Shown one piece after another: positions 45,498 to 53,736 of a stretch of 64,000 bases of DNA. Source of the stretch: Acidicapsa ligni (GTDB taxonomy: Bacteria > Acidobacteriota > Terriglobia > Terriglobales > Acidobacteriaceae). The number at the start of each line of letters is the position of its first letter. Position 1 is the first letter of the stretch. The notes below the pieces were generated by a model, which saw only the letters and a program-made list of their open reading frames with translations, was not told where the DNA came from and did no database searches. A program made the position numbers and the translations under genes. The stretch spans positions 930,001 to 994,000 of the forward strand of contig NZ_JAGSYG010000001.1 in assembly GCF_025685655.1 (NCBI RefSeq), read 5' to 3'.

Positions 45498-46940
45498 TTA
45501 GAACTTATAGATCAGGTCCATTCCGGCAAAGAATTGATTTCTAGCTTTGCCATTGTTATAGGCGGATTCATCCCATGAATGGTCGAAGCGAATCTCCGGC
45601 CTTATCATGACTGTGCTGCCGATGTACTTTGTTGCGTAGAGAGTGTTCTCTGTGTACTTGGTTGCGAAGCCGGTACGCTGGCCTTTCTTATCGTCGAGAA
45701 GATCAGAGCGAAAGCCGATCATCAGCTTACTGTTGATCTCTCGATTGATGTAATTCACGATAGCGTACTCAGGTGCTGTGCAGGTTAGCACTCCGGGTTG
45801 GCAGAAGGCTCCGTTGGCGCCTATCTCCGTGGGGATGGGGTTGGCTACGTTGCCTGCTACGTTGGGTACGTCGCGCTCATACATGTACCAGGCTTCGGTG
45901 GCGGAGTGCCATTTGGCATTGAACTTGTGGTACCAGGTGGCGTCGTAGTCCTGCAGGTTGTTGTAGGCGTATTTGCCGCTGTTGATGCCGTTGGCGCAGG
46001 CGTAGAAGTTGTCGTGGTTGCTGGCGGTGGAGTAATCCAGGCAGGTGATCAGAGATGGCTTGCGGTCGTCGGACCAGGGCGCTACATCGTGTCCTGCGGA
46101 CAGGCCTACCTGCACGATCCATTGCTTGTTGACTTTGAGCGTGCCGATGATTCCGGTGTCGGTGAATGGATCGATTGAGTACAGCAGGGAGTGCGTCATG
46201 TTGTAGTTGTTCGGCGCTAACTGTGCTTCGATTCCGGGAACGGAGAGGAAACGGCCGACACGGATGTCGAGGCCTTCCTTTACGGGGAAGTAGAGATCGA
46301 TGTATTCGAGGACGGGATCGAATCCATAGCGGCGGTTCTTTTGCAGCAACTGCTGGCTGAAGTAGTCCTTTGCCGTGGTGAAGCGGTAGTCGTTGCCGTA
46401 GAGCGCGGTGAGGTGATAGCCGAAGTCGAAGTGAGTCTTCTGCACGGTGTTCGGAAGGCGCTCGATGTAGAGAACTGCCTGGTTCAGGACAACGCTGTTG
46501 GGATAAATGTCGTACGAGACGGGGAAGTTGTTCTTGTCTGAGGTGCTGACGTTAAAGCTTGGCGAGATCCAGCCGTAGATTTTGGTGCGGCTGTTCTGGT
46601 GCTTGAAAGCGGTCATCAGCGGATAGACATTGGCGTCCGGAACGCCGATTGCGGGCGAGCCGCCATAGCCCCAATCGGAGCTGGGAAAGGGCGAGGAATC
46701 GAGTGGAGCTTCGAGAGCGCGGCGTTCTGGCGCGGGGCTTGAAGGGAGTGTTCCTGTCCAATCGCGATGGTAGAAGTTGCCTAGTCTTTCGAAGAAGTTG
46801 CCGCTTTCAAGATCTGAGGCGTTTGTGGCTGCCGGCTCCGCTGGAGTCGCTTGTGCGTGAAGTGAAGGACAGATGGCAAGCATCGAGGCCGACAAAATCA
46901 AGCATGGGAGCGACGATGAAGTAAAACGTGGGATTTGCAT
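45498..46940 (-). CDS. Putative outer-membrane beta-barrel porin (BBP2-like)
   Basis: A 480-residue exported barrel protein. The signal peptide ends at PSLHAQA. A short linker precedes alternating strands rich in aromatic residues (TKIYGWISPSFNVSTSD; LDIRVGRFLSVPGIEAQLAP), and the last residues GMDLIYKF end in Phe, as required for BAM-dependent insertion. It resembles the OmpL-like/beta-barrel porin-2 group. AGGAG lies 5-6 bases before the ATG. The strong terminator after it makes it monocistronic. The substrate is unknown. Confidence 0.82.
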   Translation of the reverse strand: MQIPRFTSSSLPCLILSASMLAICPSLHAQATPAEPAATNASDLESGNFFERLGNFYHRDWTGTLPSSPAPERRALEAPLDSSPFPSSDWGYGGSPAIGVPDANVYPLMTAFKHQNSRTKIYGWISPSFNVSTSDKNNFPVSYDIYPNSVVLNQAVLYIERLPNTVQKTHFDFGYHLTALYGNDYRFTTAKDYFSQQLLQKNRRYGFDPVLEYIDLYFPVKEGLDIRVGRFLSVPGIEAQLAPNNYNMTHSLLYSIDPFTDTGIIGTLKVNKQWIVQVGLSAGHDVAPWSDDRKPSLITCLDYSTASNHDNFYACANGINSGKYAYNNLQDYDATWYHKFNAKWHSATEAWYMYERDVPNVAGNVANPIPTEIGANGAFCQPGVLTCTAPEYAIVNYINREINSKLMIGFRSDLLDDKKGQRTGFATKYTENTLYATKYIGSTVMIRPEIRFDHSWDESAYNNGKARNQFFAGMDLIYKF

Positions 46941-47115
46941 ACATCTCCTGATCCGGGTGCGAATTGAGAGAGCTCAACTGCAGCAAATAAGAGACTATGC
47001 GGCGAACCGTAAGAAATTAGTAAGACTTGGGTAATGGAAAACTAACGATTTGCTTATAGGCCCAGTTACGGGCTGTGGCGAAGAGGTGGCGAATCGTACC
47101 CCAGGGGGGCTATGT

Positions 47116-47131
47116 AGATAAGCGCTTATCT
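47116..47131. promoter_or_regulatory. Perfect 16-bp palindrome upstream of AraC gene
   Basis: AGATAAGCGCTTATCT, with a further half-site GCGCTTAT 9 bases downstream (47140-47147). It lies about 155 bases before the AraC start in a 345-base gap (46941-47285) that otherwise shows no gene. It could be an operator for the AraC-like protein or another regulator. Confidence 0.55.
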
Positions 47132-47285
47132 TGTACCGGCGCTTATGGTTGTTTTCTTATTTATTGTGAGCCTGGGAGGGGTAATTCTCGGCAGTTGTTC
47201 AATAAAAGCTCTGCATACTTAGTGGAACTGACGGAGCGTTTATCATACGGTCATCGAGTGATACAGATAAAAGGTGATCTTCGGA

Positions 47286-48110
47286 ATGCTGTCCATGAAA
47301 AAGCTACCGCCCAGCCACCTACACGGACGCATCCTCAAAAGCCGGGAAGTTTCCGGATTGATTTTTAGTGAAGCAGAGTACCCTGCGCGGACTTGCCTTC
47401 CACAGCATTCTCACGAAAACGGTTACTTTTGCCTACCTCTGCAGGGCAACTACACTGAACGCTGTGGCTCACGTGAAATTGCCTGCGAGCCTGCCACGTT
47501 GGCCTTTCGTGGCTCCGGGGTCGCCCATGGTGCAGTTCTGCATGACGCAGTATGTCGTATCTTCGTTCTCGAAGTTTCTCTACGCTGGGTGGAACGTCTG
47601 CGAGAAGAATCGCTGACACTGAGGAGCACGTTGGAAATTTCAGGTGGGGCCTTGCCTCGATTGTGCGCCCGTCTCAATCATGAGTTTCATAGGGCGGACA
47701 GCGCGGCTCCCTTGGCCATGGAAGGCCTCGCACTCGAAATGTTGGCCGAAGCGGCTCGTCAACCTGCCACGAGATCATCTCGAACGATCCCCTTATGGCT
47801 CAAACGGGCAAGAGAAATGATTATCGAACAGTTCCTGCAGACGCTAACTCTGGCACAGATCGCCTCTGAAGTCGGCGTCCATCCGGTACACTTGGCTACT
47901 GAGTACCGGCAAAATTATGGCGTTACCATAGGTGAGTCTGTCCGCCGGTTAAGGGTCGAGCATGCTCGTACCGATCTCAAGGGAAATCTCCCTTTGGCAG
48001 TTGTCGCTCTGCGAGCAGGCTTTGCCGATCAAAGCCATTTCTCCAAAGCCTTCAAGGCTTCTGTAGGCACAACTCCAGCCAGATATCGCAGAATGGTTCG
48101 AAATTCTTAA
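47286..48110 (+). CDS. AraC-family transcriptional regulator
   Basis: About 274 residues: an N-terminal cupin-like sensor domain (PQHSHENGYFCLPLQGNYTE, in two halves; about 35-110) and a C-terminal double helix-turn-helix (LTLAQIASEVGVHPVHLATEY; LAVVALRAGFADQSHFSKAF; GTTPARYRRM). The HSH cluster could bind a metal or ligand. GTG 47274, ATG 47286 and ATG 47295 are all possible starts. It is followed after 118 bases by a Fes-like esterase gene on the same strand, its likely target. Base composition here lacks the strong G-bias of the genes to the right. Confidence 0.88.
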   Translation: MLSMKKLPPSHLHGRILKSREVSGLIFSEAEYPARTCLPQHSHENGYFCLPLQGNYTERCGSREIACEPATLAFRGSGVAHGAVLHDAVCRIFVLEVSLRWVERLREESLTLRSTLEISGGALPRLCARLNHEFHRADSAAPLAMEGLALEMLAEAARQPATRSSRTIPLWLKRAREMIIEQFLQTLTLAQIASEVGVHPVHLATEYRQNYGVTIGESVRRLRVEHARTDLKGNLPLAVVALRAGFADQSHFSKAFKASVGTTPARYRRMVRNS

Positions 48111-48228
48111 CCAGAAACAAAATCCTAATCCGGTAATAGACAGCAGGATTGTCTGATCCTAGAGTCGAAGTTGAAGTCACGGTCACATTAGAGCGCCGTG
48201 GCACAACTTGAACGATCTCGCGAGGGTT

Positions 48229-49890
48229 ATGCACATTCCCGGCTTTATCATGAATAATCGACGTATTGCATCACTTCTAAGCTGCTTACTGTTCTTCTTG
48301 GTGCATTCCGTTGCCGCCCAGAATGTGCTGCTCCCCGGTAAAGTGGAGGCGCATGAAATTGAGGGTGGCAAAGCCCAAACGTACTCGCTTGAGCTCAAGG
48401 ACGGTGATTACGCTAGTATTTCTTTGCCACAACAGGGCAAATTGAATATCACTGTTCTGCGTCCAGATCGTTCCGTGATGCGCCGCTTCCCGGAACCCCT
48501 CGAAGATGCAGATAAACAATATGCATTCGTCGCCGAGGGTTCAGGAACCTATTCGATTCGTGTTGCTAATCCTGAAACGCAATCTTCCAAGTATGAGTTG
48601 AGGCTGGATAAAGTCCTTTCAATGAATGCGCGACTCCAAGCGCCTACATCCTGGATAGATCCCAATCCAAGCCCGCGGATTGAGGCCCTTCGTCAACAGA
48701 TCCTCCGCGACCACGTCGGTACTGGTGACTTCTGGAAGCAGGTCGCAAAGGAAGGCACGCCTTTGGTCGAGCCGTTTGGCTCCAATGGCAAATATCAATT
48801 AGTGACCTTTCTGTGGCGTGCCACATATGACACTAGAAATGTGCTAGTGCTGGGCTCTTTGGCTGTGCCTAATTTGCCCCGCACGCAATACGTGATGCAT
48901 CGTCTCGATAACACCGACGTGTGGTACTGGACAGTGAAATTGCCAGCAGGTGCACGCTTTTCTTACCACCTCTCGCCCAATGATTCACCTAACGAGGATC
49001 AGCGCAGCGCTACCGCGCAGTCTGATCCTCTCAACGCGCATCGTGTAGAGTGCCTTCCCACTTCGACCAGATTCGCCTGCCGCAGTCTCGCGGAGCTGCC
49101 CGGAGCGCCGCCTCAACCATGGCTCGTGAAGAATGCCAGCACTCCTCAAGGCAAGGTTGAAATGTTCACTGTTCACAGTGAAATTCAAAAGTTCGATAGG
49201 TTGATCTCGATCTATACGCCCGCAGGCTACAGGTCCGATGGGCCTCTTAATCGTCTTCTTATGCTGTTCGATGGCGATGAATATCTCAGTCCAACAATGA
49301 ACATCAGGACCACGATGGATAACCTGATTGCCGCCCATAGAATTCCTCCTACGGTTGTGGTGTTAGTTTTCAATCCTGACGGAAAGCGGCTTAAGGAACT
49401 TGTTGCCAATCCTGAATTCGCCGATTCCATGGCCAAGGAAGTAGTTCCATGGGTATGGGTGCATTACAGCGTTGCACACGACGCAACACAGACTGTAGTT
49501 GGCGGTTACAGCGCTGGCGGCTTGGCTGCGAACTACTTGGCGCTTAGATATTCAAGCATCTTTGGCAACGTAATTAGTCAGTCCGGCGCAGTCTGGTGGT
49601 CGCCTGAGCAAGGCATCTACGATCGAGATCCAATGTATGACTCTAACTGGTTGGCGCGGCAATTTGCCGCCAGTCCCCGACTACCAGTGAAGTTTTACAT
49701 CGAAGCTGGCCTATTCGAGATTGATCTTGGCGGTACAGGAGGCGACATTCTGGAAGCCAGCCGCGAACTCCGTGATGTACTCCAGGCGAAGGGAAACGAC
49801 GTTCACTTCCATCAGTTCGCAGGCGGCCATGATGCTCTGACTTGGCCTGGCACGATCGCAGATGCCCTGATAGAACTCCTGGGCCGCTGA
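48229..49890 (+). CDS. Secreted enterochelin esterase-like hydrolase
   Basis: About 553 residues. A signal peptide (LLSCLLFFLVHSVAAQ), a pre-peptidase-like beta domain (about 30-120, EGGKAQTYSLELKDGDYASI in two parts), an early-set domain like that of Fes (VTFLWRATYD), and an alpha/beta-hydrolase domain of the esterase D type: the nucleophile elbow GGYSAGGLAANY, a later Asp/Glu, and His in GGHDALTW. Family members hydrolyse ferric siderophore trilactones, but others act on sugar esters, so the substrate is open. Starts at 48208 (TTG), 48229 and 48250 are all possible. Confidence 0.8.
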   Translation: MHIPGFIMNNRRIASLLSCLLFFLVHSVAAQNVLLPGKVEAHEIEGGKAQTYSLELKDGDYASISLPQQGKLNITVLRPDRSVMRRFPEPLEDADKQYAFVAEGSGTYSIRVANPETQSSKYELRLDKVLSMNARLQAPTSWIDPNPSPRIEALRQQILRDHVGTGDFWKQVAKEGTPLVEPFGSNGKYQLVTFLWRATYDTRNVLVLGSLAVPNLPRTQYVMHRLDNTDVWYWTVKLPAGARFSYHLSPNDSPNEDQRSATAQSDPLNAHRVECLPTSTRFACRSLAELPGAPPQPWLVKNASTPQGKVEMFTVHSEIQKFDRLISIYTPAGYRSDGPLNRLLMLFDGDEYLSPTMNIRTTMDNLIAAHRIPPTVVVLVFNPDGKRLKELVANPEFADSMAKEVVPWVWVHYSVAHDATQTVVGGYSAGGLAANYLALRYSSIFGNVISQSGAVWWSPEQGIYDRDPMYDSNWLARQFAASPRLPVKFYIEAGLFEIDLGGTGGDILEASRELRDVLQAKGNDVHFHQFAGGHDALTWPGTIADALIELLGR

Positions 49891-50006
49891 CTCAAACCGT
49901 TTTCGGTTGGTTATTAGCAGAGATTCACCCGTCAGACAGAGTGTAGCGTGAGGTGGCCCGCTAGGTTTTTCATCGAACGGCTGGTCTTCCGGGAAGAGGG
50001 GAGAAG

Positions 50007-50070
50007 CAGATTCCCTTCGGGAATGACAGCCAAAACTGCAACGGCAACTGCAAAGGCAACGGCGGCGGCT
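50007..50070 (+). repeat. Palindromic repeat with hexamer tract (forward)
   Basis: Core 50007-50029 (GATTCCCTTCGGGAATGAC with flanking CA and AG), followed by units of the GCAACT/GCAAAG type to about 50070. Same family as at 37.9, 53.2 and 60.8 kb. It lies between the esterase and aminotransferase genes. Confidence 0.85.
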
Positions 50071-50128
50071 TGGGCTTATTCTGGGTCTTTTTGTGTGCGT
50101 GCGGGAAATCTGTAAAGATATAAGGGAT

Positions 50129-51331
50129 ATGTCTACTTCTGTTTCTGTAGGGCGCAAGGTTTTTGCTGACCGGATTGGTCGGATTGAGGTTTCGGCGACT
50201 ATGGCTGTGGCTGCCGAAGCTGCGAAGTTGCGGGCTCAGGGTGTGAACCTGACGGATTTTGGGGCGGGGGAGCCGCATTTTCCTACTCCTCGCCACATTA
50301 AAGACGCGGGGATTGCTGCGATTGAGGCCAATTTCACGCGTTATACCGTGGTGCCGGGTATTCCGGAGGTACGCAAGGCGATTGTGGAGCGGCATGCCTG
50401 CGATTTCGGTTCGGACTACGGGATTGACGAGGCGATCTTTACGGCGGGCGAGAAGCTGGCGCTGTTCAACGCGATCCAGGTGCTGGTGGAGCATGGCGAT
50501 GAGGTGATTTTGCCGGTTCCTTATTGGGTGAGTTTCAAGGACATCATTCAATATGCCGGGGGCGTGGTTAAGTTTTTGGAGACGGATGAGGCGGAGAGCT
50601 TCAGGATCACGGCGGATGCGGTCGAGGCGTTGATTACTCCGAAGACGAAGGCGATTATTTTGAATTCGCCGTCGAATCCGGCGGGCAATGTGATTGCGGC
50701 TGAGGATCTGGAGCGGATTGTGCATCTGGCGCATGAGCGCGGGATCTACCTGATTCTCGACGAGTGCTATGTGTACCTGAACTATGAGTCGAAGCCGGTT
50801 TCGGGTGGCGCGTTTTCGTGGGCGAAGGAGCATTTGATCGTGCTGGGTTCGTTGTCGAAGACGTATGCGATGACGGGTTGGAGAGCGGGGTATGCGCTGG
50901 CTCCCAAGGCGATTATTGCGAATCTTTCGAAGCTGCAGTCGCAGTCTACTTCGAATGCGACGAGCTTTGTGCAGAAGGCGGCGATTGCTGCGCTGGCTGG
51001 TTCGCAGGAGTGCGTGAATGAGTTTCGGTCGGAGTTCAAGCTGCTGCGGGATCATATTATTTCGCGGGTGAGGGAGATTCCGAATGTTACCTGCACGGTG
51101 CCGGGTGGGGCTTTCTATGTTTATCCCAATGTGAGCGCTTATATCGGCAAGGGTGGGATCAAGACGGCCACGGAATTGGCTACTCGTTTGTTGCACGAGG
51201 GACATGTGGTGGCGGTGCCGGGTGAGGCGTTTGGTACTCCGCATCATATTCGGCTTTCGTACCCGGTTACGCGGGAGACGATTGATGAGGGTGTGCGGCG
51301 GCTGGGTGTGTTTCTTACAGATTTGAAATAG
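50129..51331 (+). CDS. Class I/II aminotransferase, aspartate aminotransferase-like
   Basis: A 400-residue PLP aminotransferase of the I-gamma (Thermus AspC-like) type. Visible features are NLTDFGAGEPHFPTP, LNSPSNPAGNVI, LILDECYVYLNY, and GSLSKTYAMTGWRAGYA with the PLP Lys; a C-terminal substrate-binding Arg is in HHIRLSYPVT. It probably transfers the amino group between aspartate and 2-oxoglutarate or a prephenate-type acceptor. The ATG at 50129 follows AAGGG; the frame is open 36 bases further. From here rightward the coding strand is strikingly G/T-rich. Confidence 0.9.
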   Translation: MSTSVSVGRKVFADRIGRIEVSATMAVAAEAAKLRAQGVNLTDFGAGEPHFPTPRHIKDAGIAAIEANFTRYTVVPGIPEVRKAIVERHACDFGSDYGIDEAIFTAGEKLALFNAIQVLVEHGDEVILPVPYWVSFKDIIQYAGGVVKFLETDEAESFRITADAVEALITPKTKAIILNSPSNPAGNVIAAEDLERIVHLAHERGIYLILDECYVYLNYESKPVSGGAFSWAKEHLIVLGSLSKTYAMTGWRAGYALAPKAIIANLSKLQSQSTSNATSFVQKAAIAALAGSQECVNEFRSEFKLLRDHIISRVREIPNVTCTVPGGAFYVYPNVSAYIGKGGIKTATELATRLLHEGHVVAVPGEAFGTPHHIRLSYPVTRETIDEGVRRLGVFLTDLK

Positions 51332-51407
51332 AACGTGTGAGTTGGGCATTGCTTGTTTTTGCGGACGGGGAGCGGTTTTTATGCGTATCCGATCTGTGAC
51401 AGGCGGT

Positions 51408-51475
51408 GCCCATCTTTGTAGGAATGGCCGGGAGTTTTCGGGCCGTCCTGATCTTGTGCAATGCAAGATGTGGGC
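51408..51475 (+). other. Candidate structured RNA element with alternative pairings
   Basis: GCCCATCTT (51408-51416) can pair with AAGATGTGGGC (51465-51475, one bulge), enclosing AGGAATGGCC/GGCCGTCCT (51420-51449). AAGAT can instead pair with ATCTT (51451-51455) in a small hairpin, so the folds exclude one another. It lies between convergent genes, so a terminator or small RNA is possible. No other feature was seen in 51332-51570. Confidence 0.3.
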
Positions 51476-51570
51476 TTAATTATTTGTTTCAACTCTTCCT
51501 GATCTTTATCCAATCAAGACTGGTTTTTATCGGTGTATTTGCGTGGCTTGCATTTGCGGCAGGCGCCGAT

Positions 51571-53016
51571 TTATATCACGCTTAGGCTTGCTTCGGCGAA
51601 TGCTACTCTGTTTCGTCCCGACGCTTTGGCGGTGTAAAGAGCTTTGTCGGATGCGGACATGATGGATTCCAGGGATAGGGCCGATGGGCTGTACTGATAG
51701 GCTACGCCGATGCTGACTGTGATGTTCAGGGCGGTGCTTTTATCAACGGGGATGGAAGATGTTTCGACTTTGAAGCGGATTCTTTCCGCTACGTCTTTTG
51801 CTTCATCCAGAGTGATACTCGGGAGAATCACCGCGAATTCTTCTCCTCCCAGGCGTCCGAATAAATCACCGTCGCGCAGTGTGCTCCTGACGACCGAGGC
51901 GAAGGATACGAGGGCCTTATCGCCGACAGAGTGGCCGTACATGTCGTTCACCTTCTTGAAGTGATCGATGTCGAGCATCAGCACTGCGGCTGCCAGATCT
52001 ACGGAAGCGTGAGACGAAAGTGAACTATCTCCGTGTTGCATGAATGCGCCTCGTGCCAGCGCCTGGGTTAGGTAATCGTGAGTGGCTGCGTGGTTGAGAT
52101 TTTGCAGCAGCTCGTTTCTGCTTGCGTTGATGCATGCGACGGAGAGTGGGCCGATGGCCAAGAGGGCGATGCCGAGGCAGACCGACATCATCTGTTTCAT
52201 CGCATCGCCGGAGAAAGAAAGGGCAAGTACGCTTGCGGTTACGTTGCTGATTTGCCACCAACTGAATAACAGTGTCATAGCAGCGGTTGAGAAAAGATCA
52301 TAACTGAAGGCGCACCAGATTAAGGCGGGAACAGGGATGGCGATAGCTCCGGGGCCACCGACAATACTTGCCAGCACGATGGATAACAGGAAGATGCCGC
52401 CGGGGATCAGGCGTTTCTTCTTGATCCATGGTTGATCGCCGGAGCGTTGCCGTTTTAATACTTGAAGCGGCAGGCCTGGAGCTGCGAGAACGAGGGGGAG
52501 CATCATGATGCTGTTGGCGAGTTCTGTTGTGAACCACACGCCAAAACCAATCATGGGATTTCGTCCGTAGACGATTGGGGTTGCGCCCGCGCCGACCAAG
52601 GCTGTGACGCCAGCAGCCACTACGCAAATAACGAAGAGATACAGGACGGACTCGGGACGACGCAGGCGTCTATCGTCTGGTGTGAGTCGTTTGAACAGCG
52701 TCAAGCCGGTTAGGACTCCTGCGAGATTGGCTCCAGTTAGCCAAAGAGTAATCCAGATACTGTTGCCTACTAACTGGTCTGCGGCTACATAGGCCAGGAA
52801 GGCGCAGATCCACGCTAGTAGAGAGCTTCTTTCCGGTTTGCGAACGAGGAGTCCGAGGAGCAAGGCATTTGCCGGCCAAAACGCAGATAGAGGCCCCAGG
52901 GAACGAGTTAGAGTGCTGAAAGCGGCGGCCGCGAAGACCACGCCAAAGATCAGGGCTGCATGCCTGATCTGCCGGGGCGATCTGGATTGAAGTTTTTCCC
53001 CTTCTAGCTCTGCCAT
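51571..53016 (-). CDS. MASE1-GGDEF diguanylate cyclase
   Basis: A 481-residue membrane-bound diguanylate cyclase that makes cyclic-di-GMP. Eight or so hydrophobic helices (about 20-300) with LSAFWPANALLLGLLV form a MASE1 sensor. The catalytic domain (about 310-470) carries LMLDIDHFKKVNDMYGH and the active-site GRLGGEEFAV. An inhibitory I-site, RDGD (RxxD), lies five residues before GGEEF, so product inhibition is expected. The signal sensed by MASE1 is unknown. It could oppose the EAL-HDOD protein at 16.4 kb, though that activity is uncertain. Confidence 0.92.
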   Translation of the reverse strand: MAELEGEKLQSRSPRQIRHAALIFGVVFAAAAFSTLTRSLGPLSAFWPANALLLGLLVRKPERSSLLAWICAFLAYVAADQLVGNSIWITLWLTGANLAGVLTGLTLFKRLTPDDRRLRRPESVLYLFVICVVAAGVTALVGAGATPIVYGRNPMIGFGVWFTTELANSIMMLPLVLAAPGLPLQVLKRQRSGDQPWIKKKRLIPGGIFLLSIVLASIVGGPGAIAIPVPALIWCAFSYDLFSTAAMTLLFSWWQISNVTASVLALSFSGDAMKQMMSVCLGIALLAIGPLSVACINASRNELLQNLNHAATHDYLTQALARGAFMQHGDSSLSSHASVDLAAAVLMLDIDHFKKVNDMYGHSVGDKALVSFASVVRSTLRDGDLFGRLGGEEFAVILPSITLDEAKDVAERIRFKVETSSIPVDKSTALNITVSIGVAYQYSPSALSLESIMSASDKALYTAKASGRNRVAFAEASLSVI

Positions 53017-53091
53017 TCAGGGTAGTTACTCCTTGTTCGGTATTTCTATCCTTCGAGTTATATTTCGCAGCATCAAGAGCCTAGAAGCATG

Positions 53092-53115
53092 GCTCGTCCT
53101 TGTGCAAGGGCGAGC
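53092..53115 (-). other. Hairpin in the 5' leader of the GGDEF gene
   Basis: GCTCGTCCTTG (53092-53102) pairs with CAAGGGCGAGC (53105-53115), a near-perfect 11-bp stem, 76-99 bases upstream of the start. It does not match the cyclic-di-GMP riboswitch consensus I know, so no function is assigned. The gap 53017-53386 otherwise holds only the repeat at 53231. Confidence 0.35.
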
Positions 53116-53230
53116 TATCTGCTGTCGCAGGCGGGAATAATCTGCCAGATGATCATGCCATAGTTTTCTCAAGTGAAAAACGTTACTGAGGGTTTGAGGG
53201 AGGTTATTTGTTTTGCTTGGGCGGGTGAAG

Positions 53231-53268
53231 CAGATTCCCTTCGGGAATGACAGATAGAAATGCAAGGG
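53231..53268 (+). repeat. Palindromic repeat (forward, short tail)
   Basis: Core 53231-53253 identical to the copies at 50.0 and 60.8 kb, followed by only one or two degenerate GCAAGG-type units. Confidence 0.85.
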
Positions 53269-53386
53269 CTATGCGGCTGCTTGGCGTAGATTGGGTTCGC
53301 ATTTTTAATTTGGCTTGTATGGTTGCGCTTGGGGGAGGGATTCTGTATTCTCCTGTCAATCACTGAGGGGAGACTTTGAGTGGCTT

Positions 53387-53716
53387 ATGACTAAGTCGAA
53401 TGAGCTTTTGCAGGGGACTTTGGATTTGCTGATTTTGAAGGTGCTGAGTCTGGAGCCTATGCATGGATGGGCGATTGCGCAGCGGATTCGGCTGCGGTCG
53501 AGTGATGTGTTGCGGGTGAACCAGGGGGCGCTTTATCCGGCGCTGCATCGGTTGGAGCATCAGGCTTGGATTGTGGCGGAGTGGGGCGAGTCGGAGAACA
53601 ATCGACGGGCGAAATTTTATTCGCTGACGAAGGCGGGGCGGAAGCGGCTGGCGGATGAGGAAGAGTCGTGGGAGCGCTTGTCTGCTGGTGTTCAAGGGGT
53701 TTTGGGGACTATTTGA
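53387..53716 (+). CDS. PadR-family transcriptional regulator
   Basis: A 109-residue PadR protein close to the one at 30.5 kb: [48 protein letters not shown] and [20 protein letters not shown]. It is 20 bases upstream of the third ADOP permease. The ATG at 53387 is chosen because the family begins here; the frame is open to 53315. No palindrome as good as that at 36.8 kb was seen upstream. Confidence 0.92.
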   Translation: MTKSNELLQGTLDLLILKVLSLEPMHGWAIAQRIRLRSSDVLRVNQGALYPALHRLEHQAWIVAEWGESENNRRAKFYSLTKAGRKRLADEEESWERLSAGVQGVLGTI

Positions 53717-53736
53717 GGTAGCGGGCGGGGGCTGGT

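Noticed and set aside
53017..53165. Cyclic-di-GMP riboswitch in the GGDEF leader
   Set aside because: A hairpin is present, but the conserved GEMM-type core bases are not seen.
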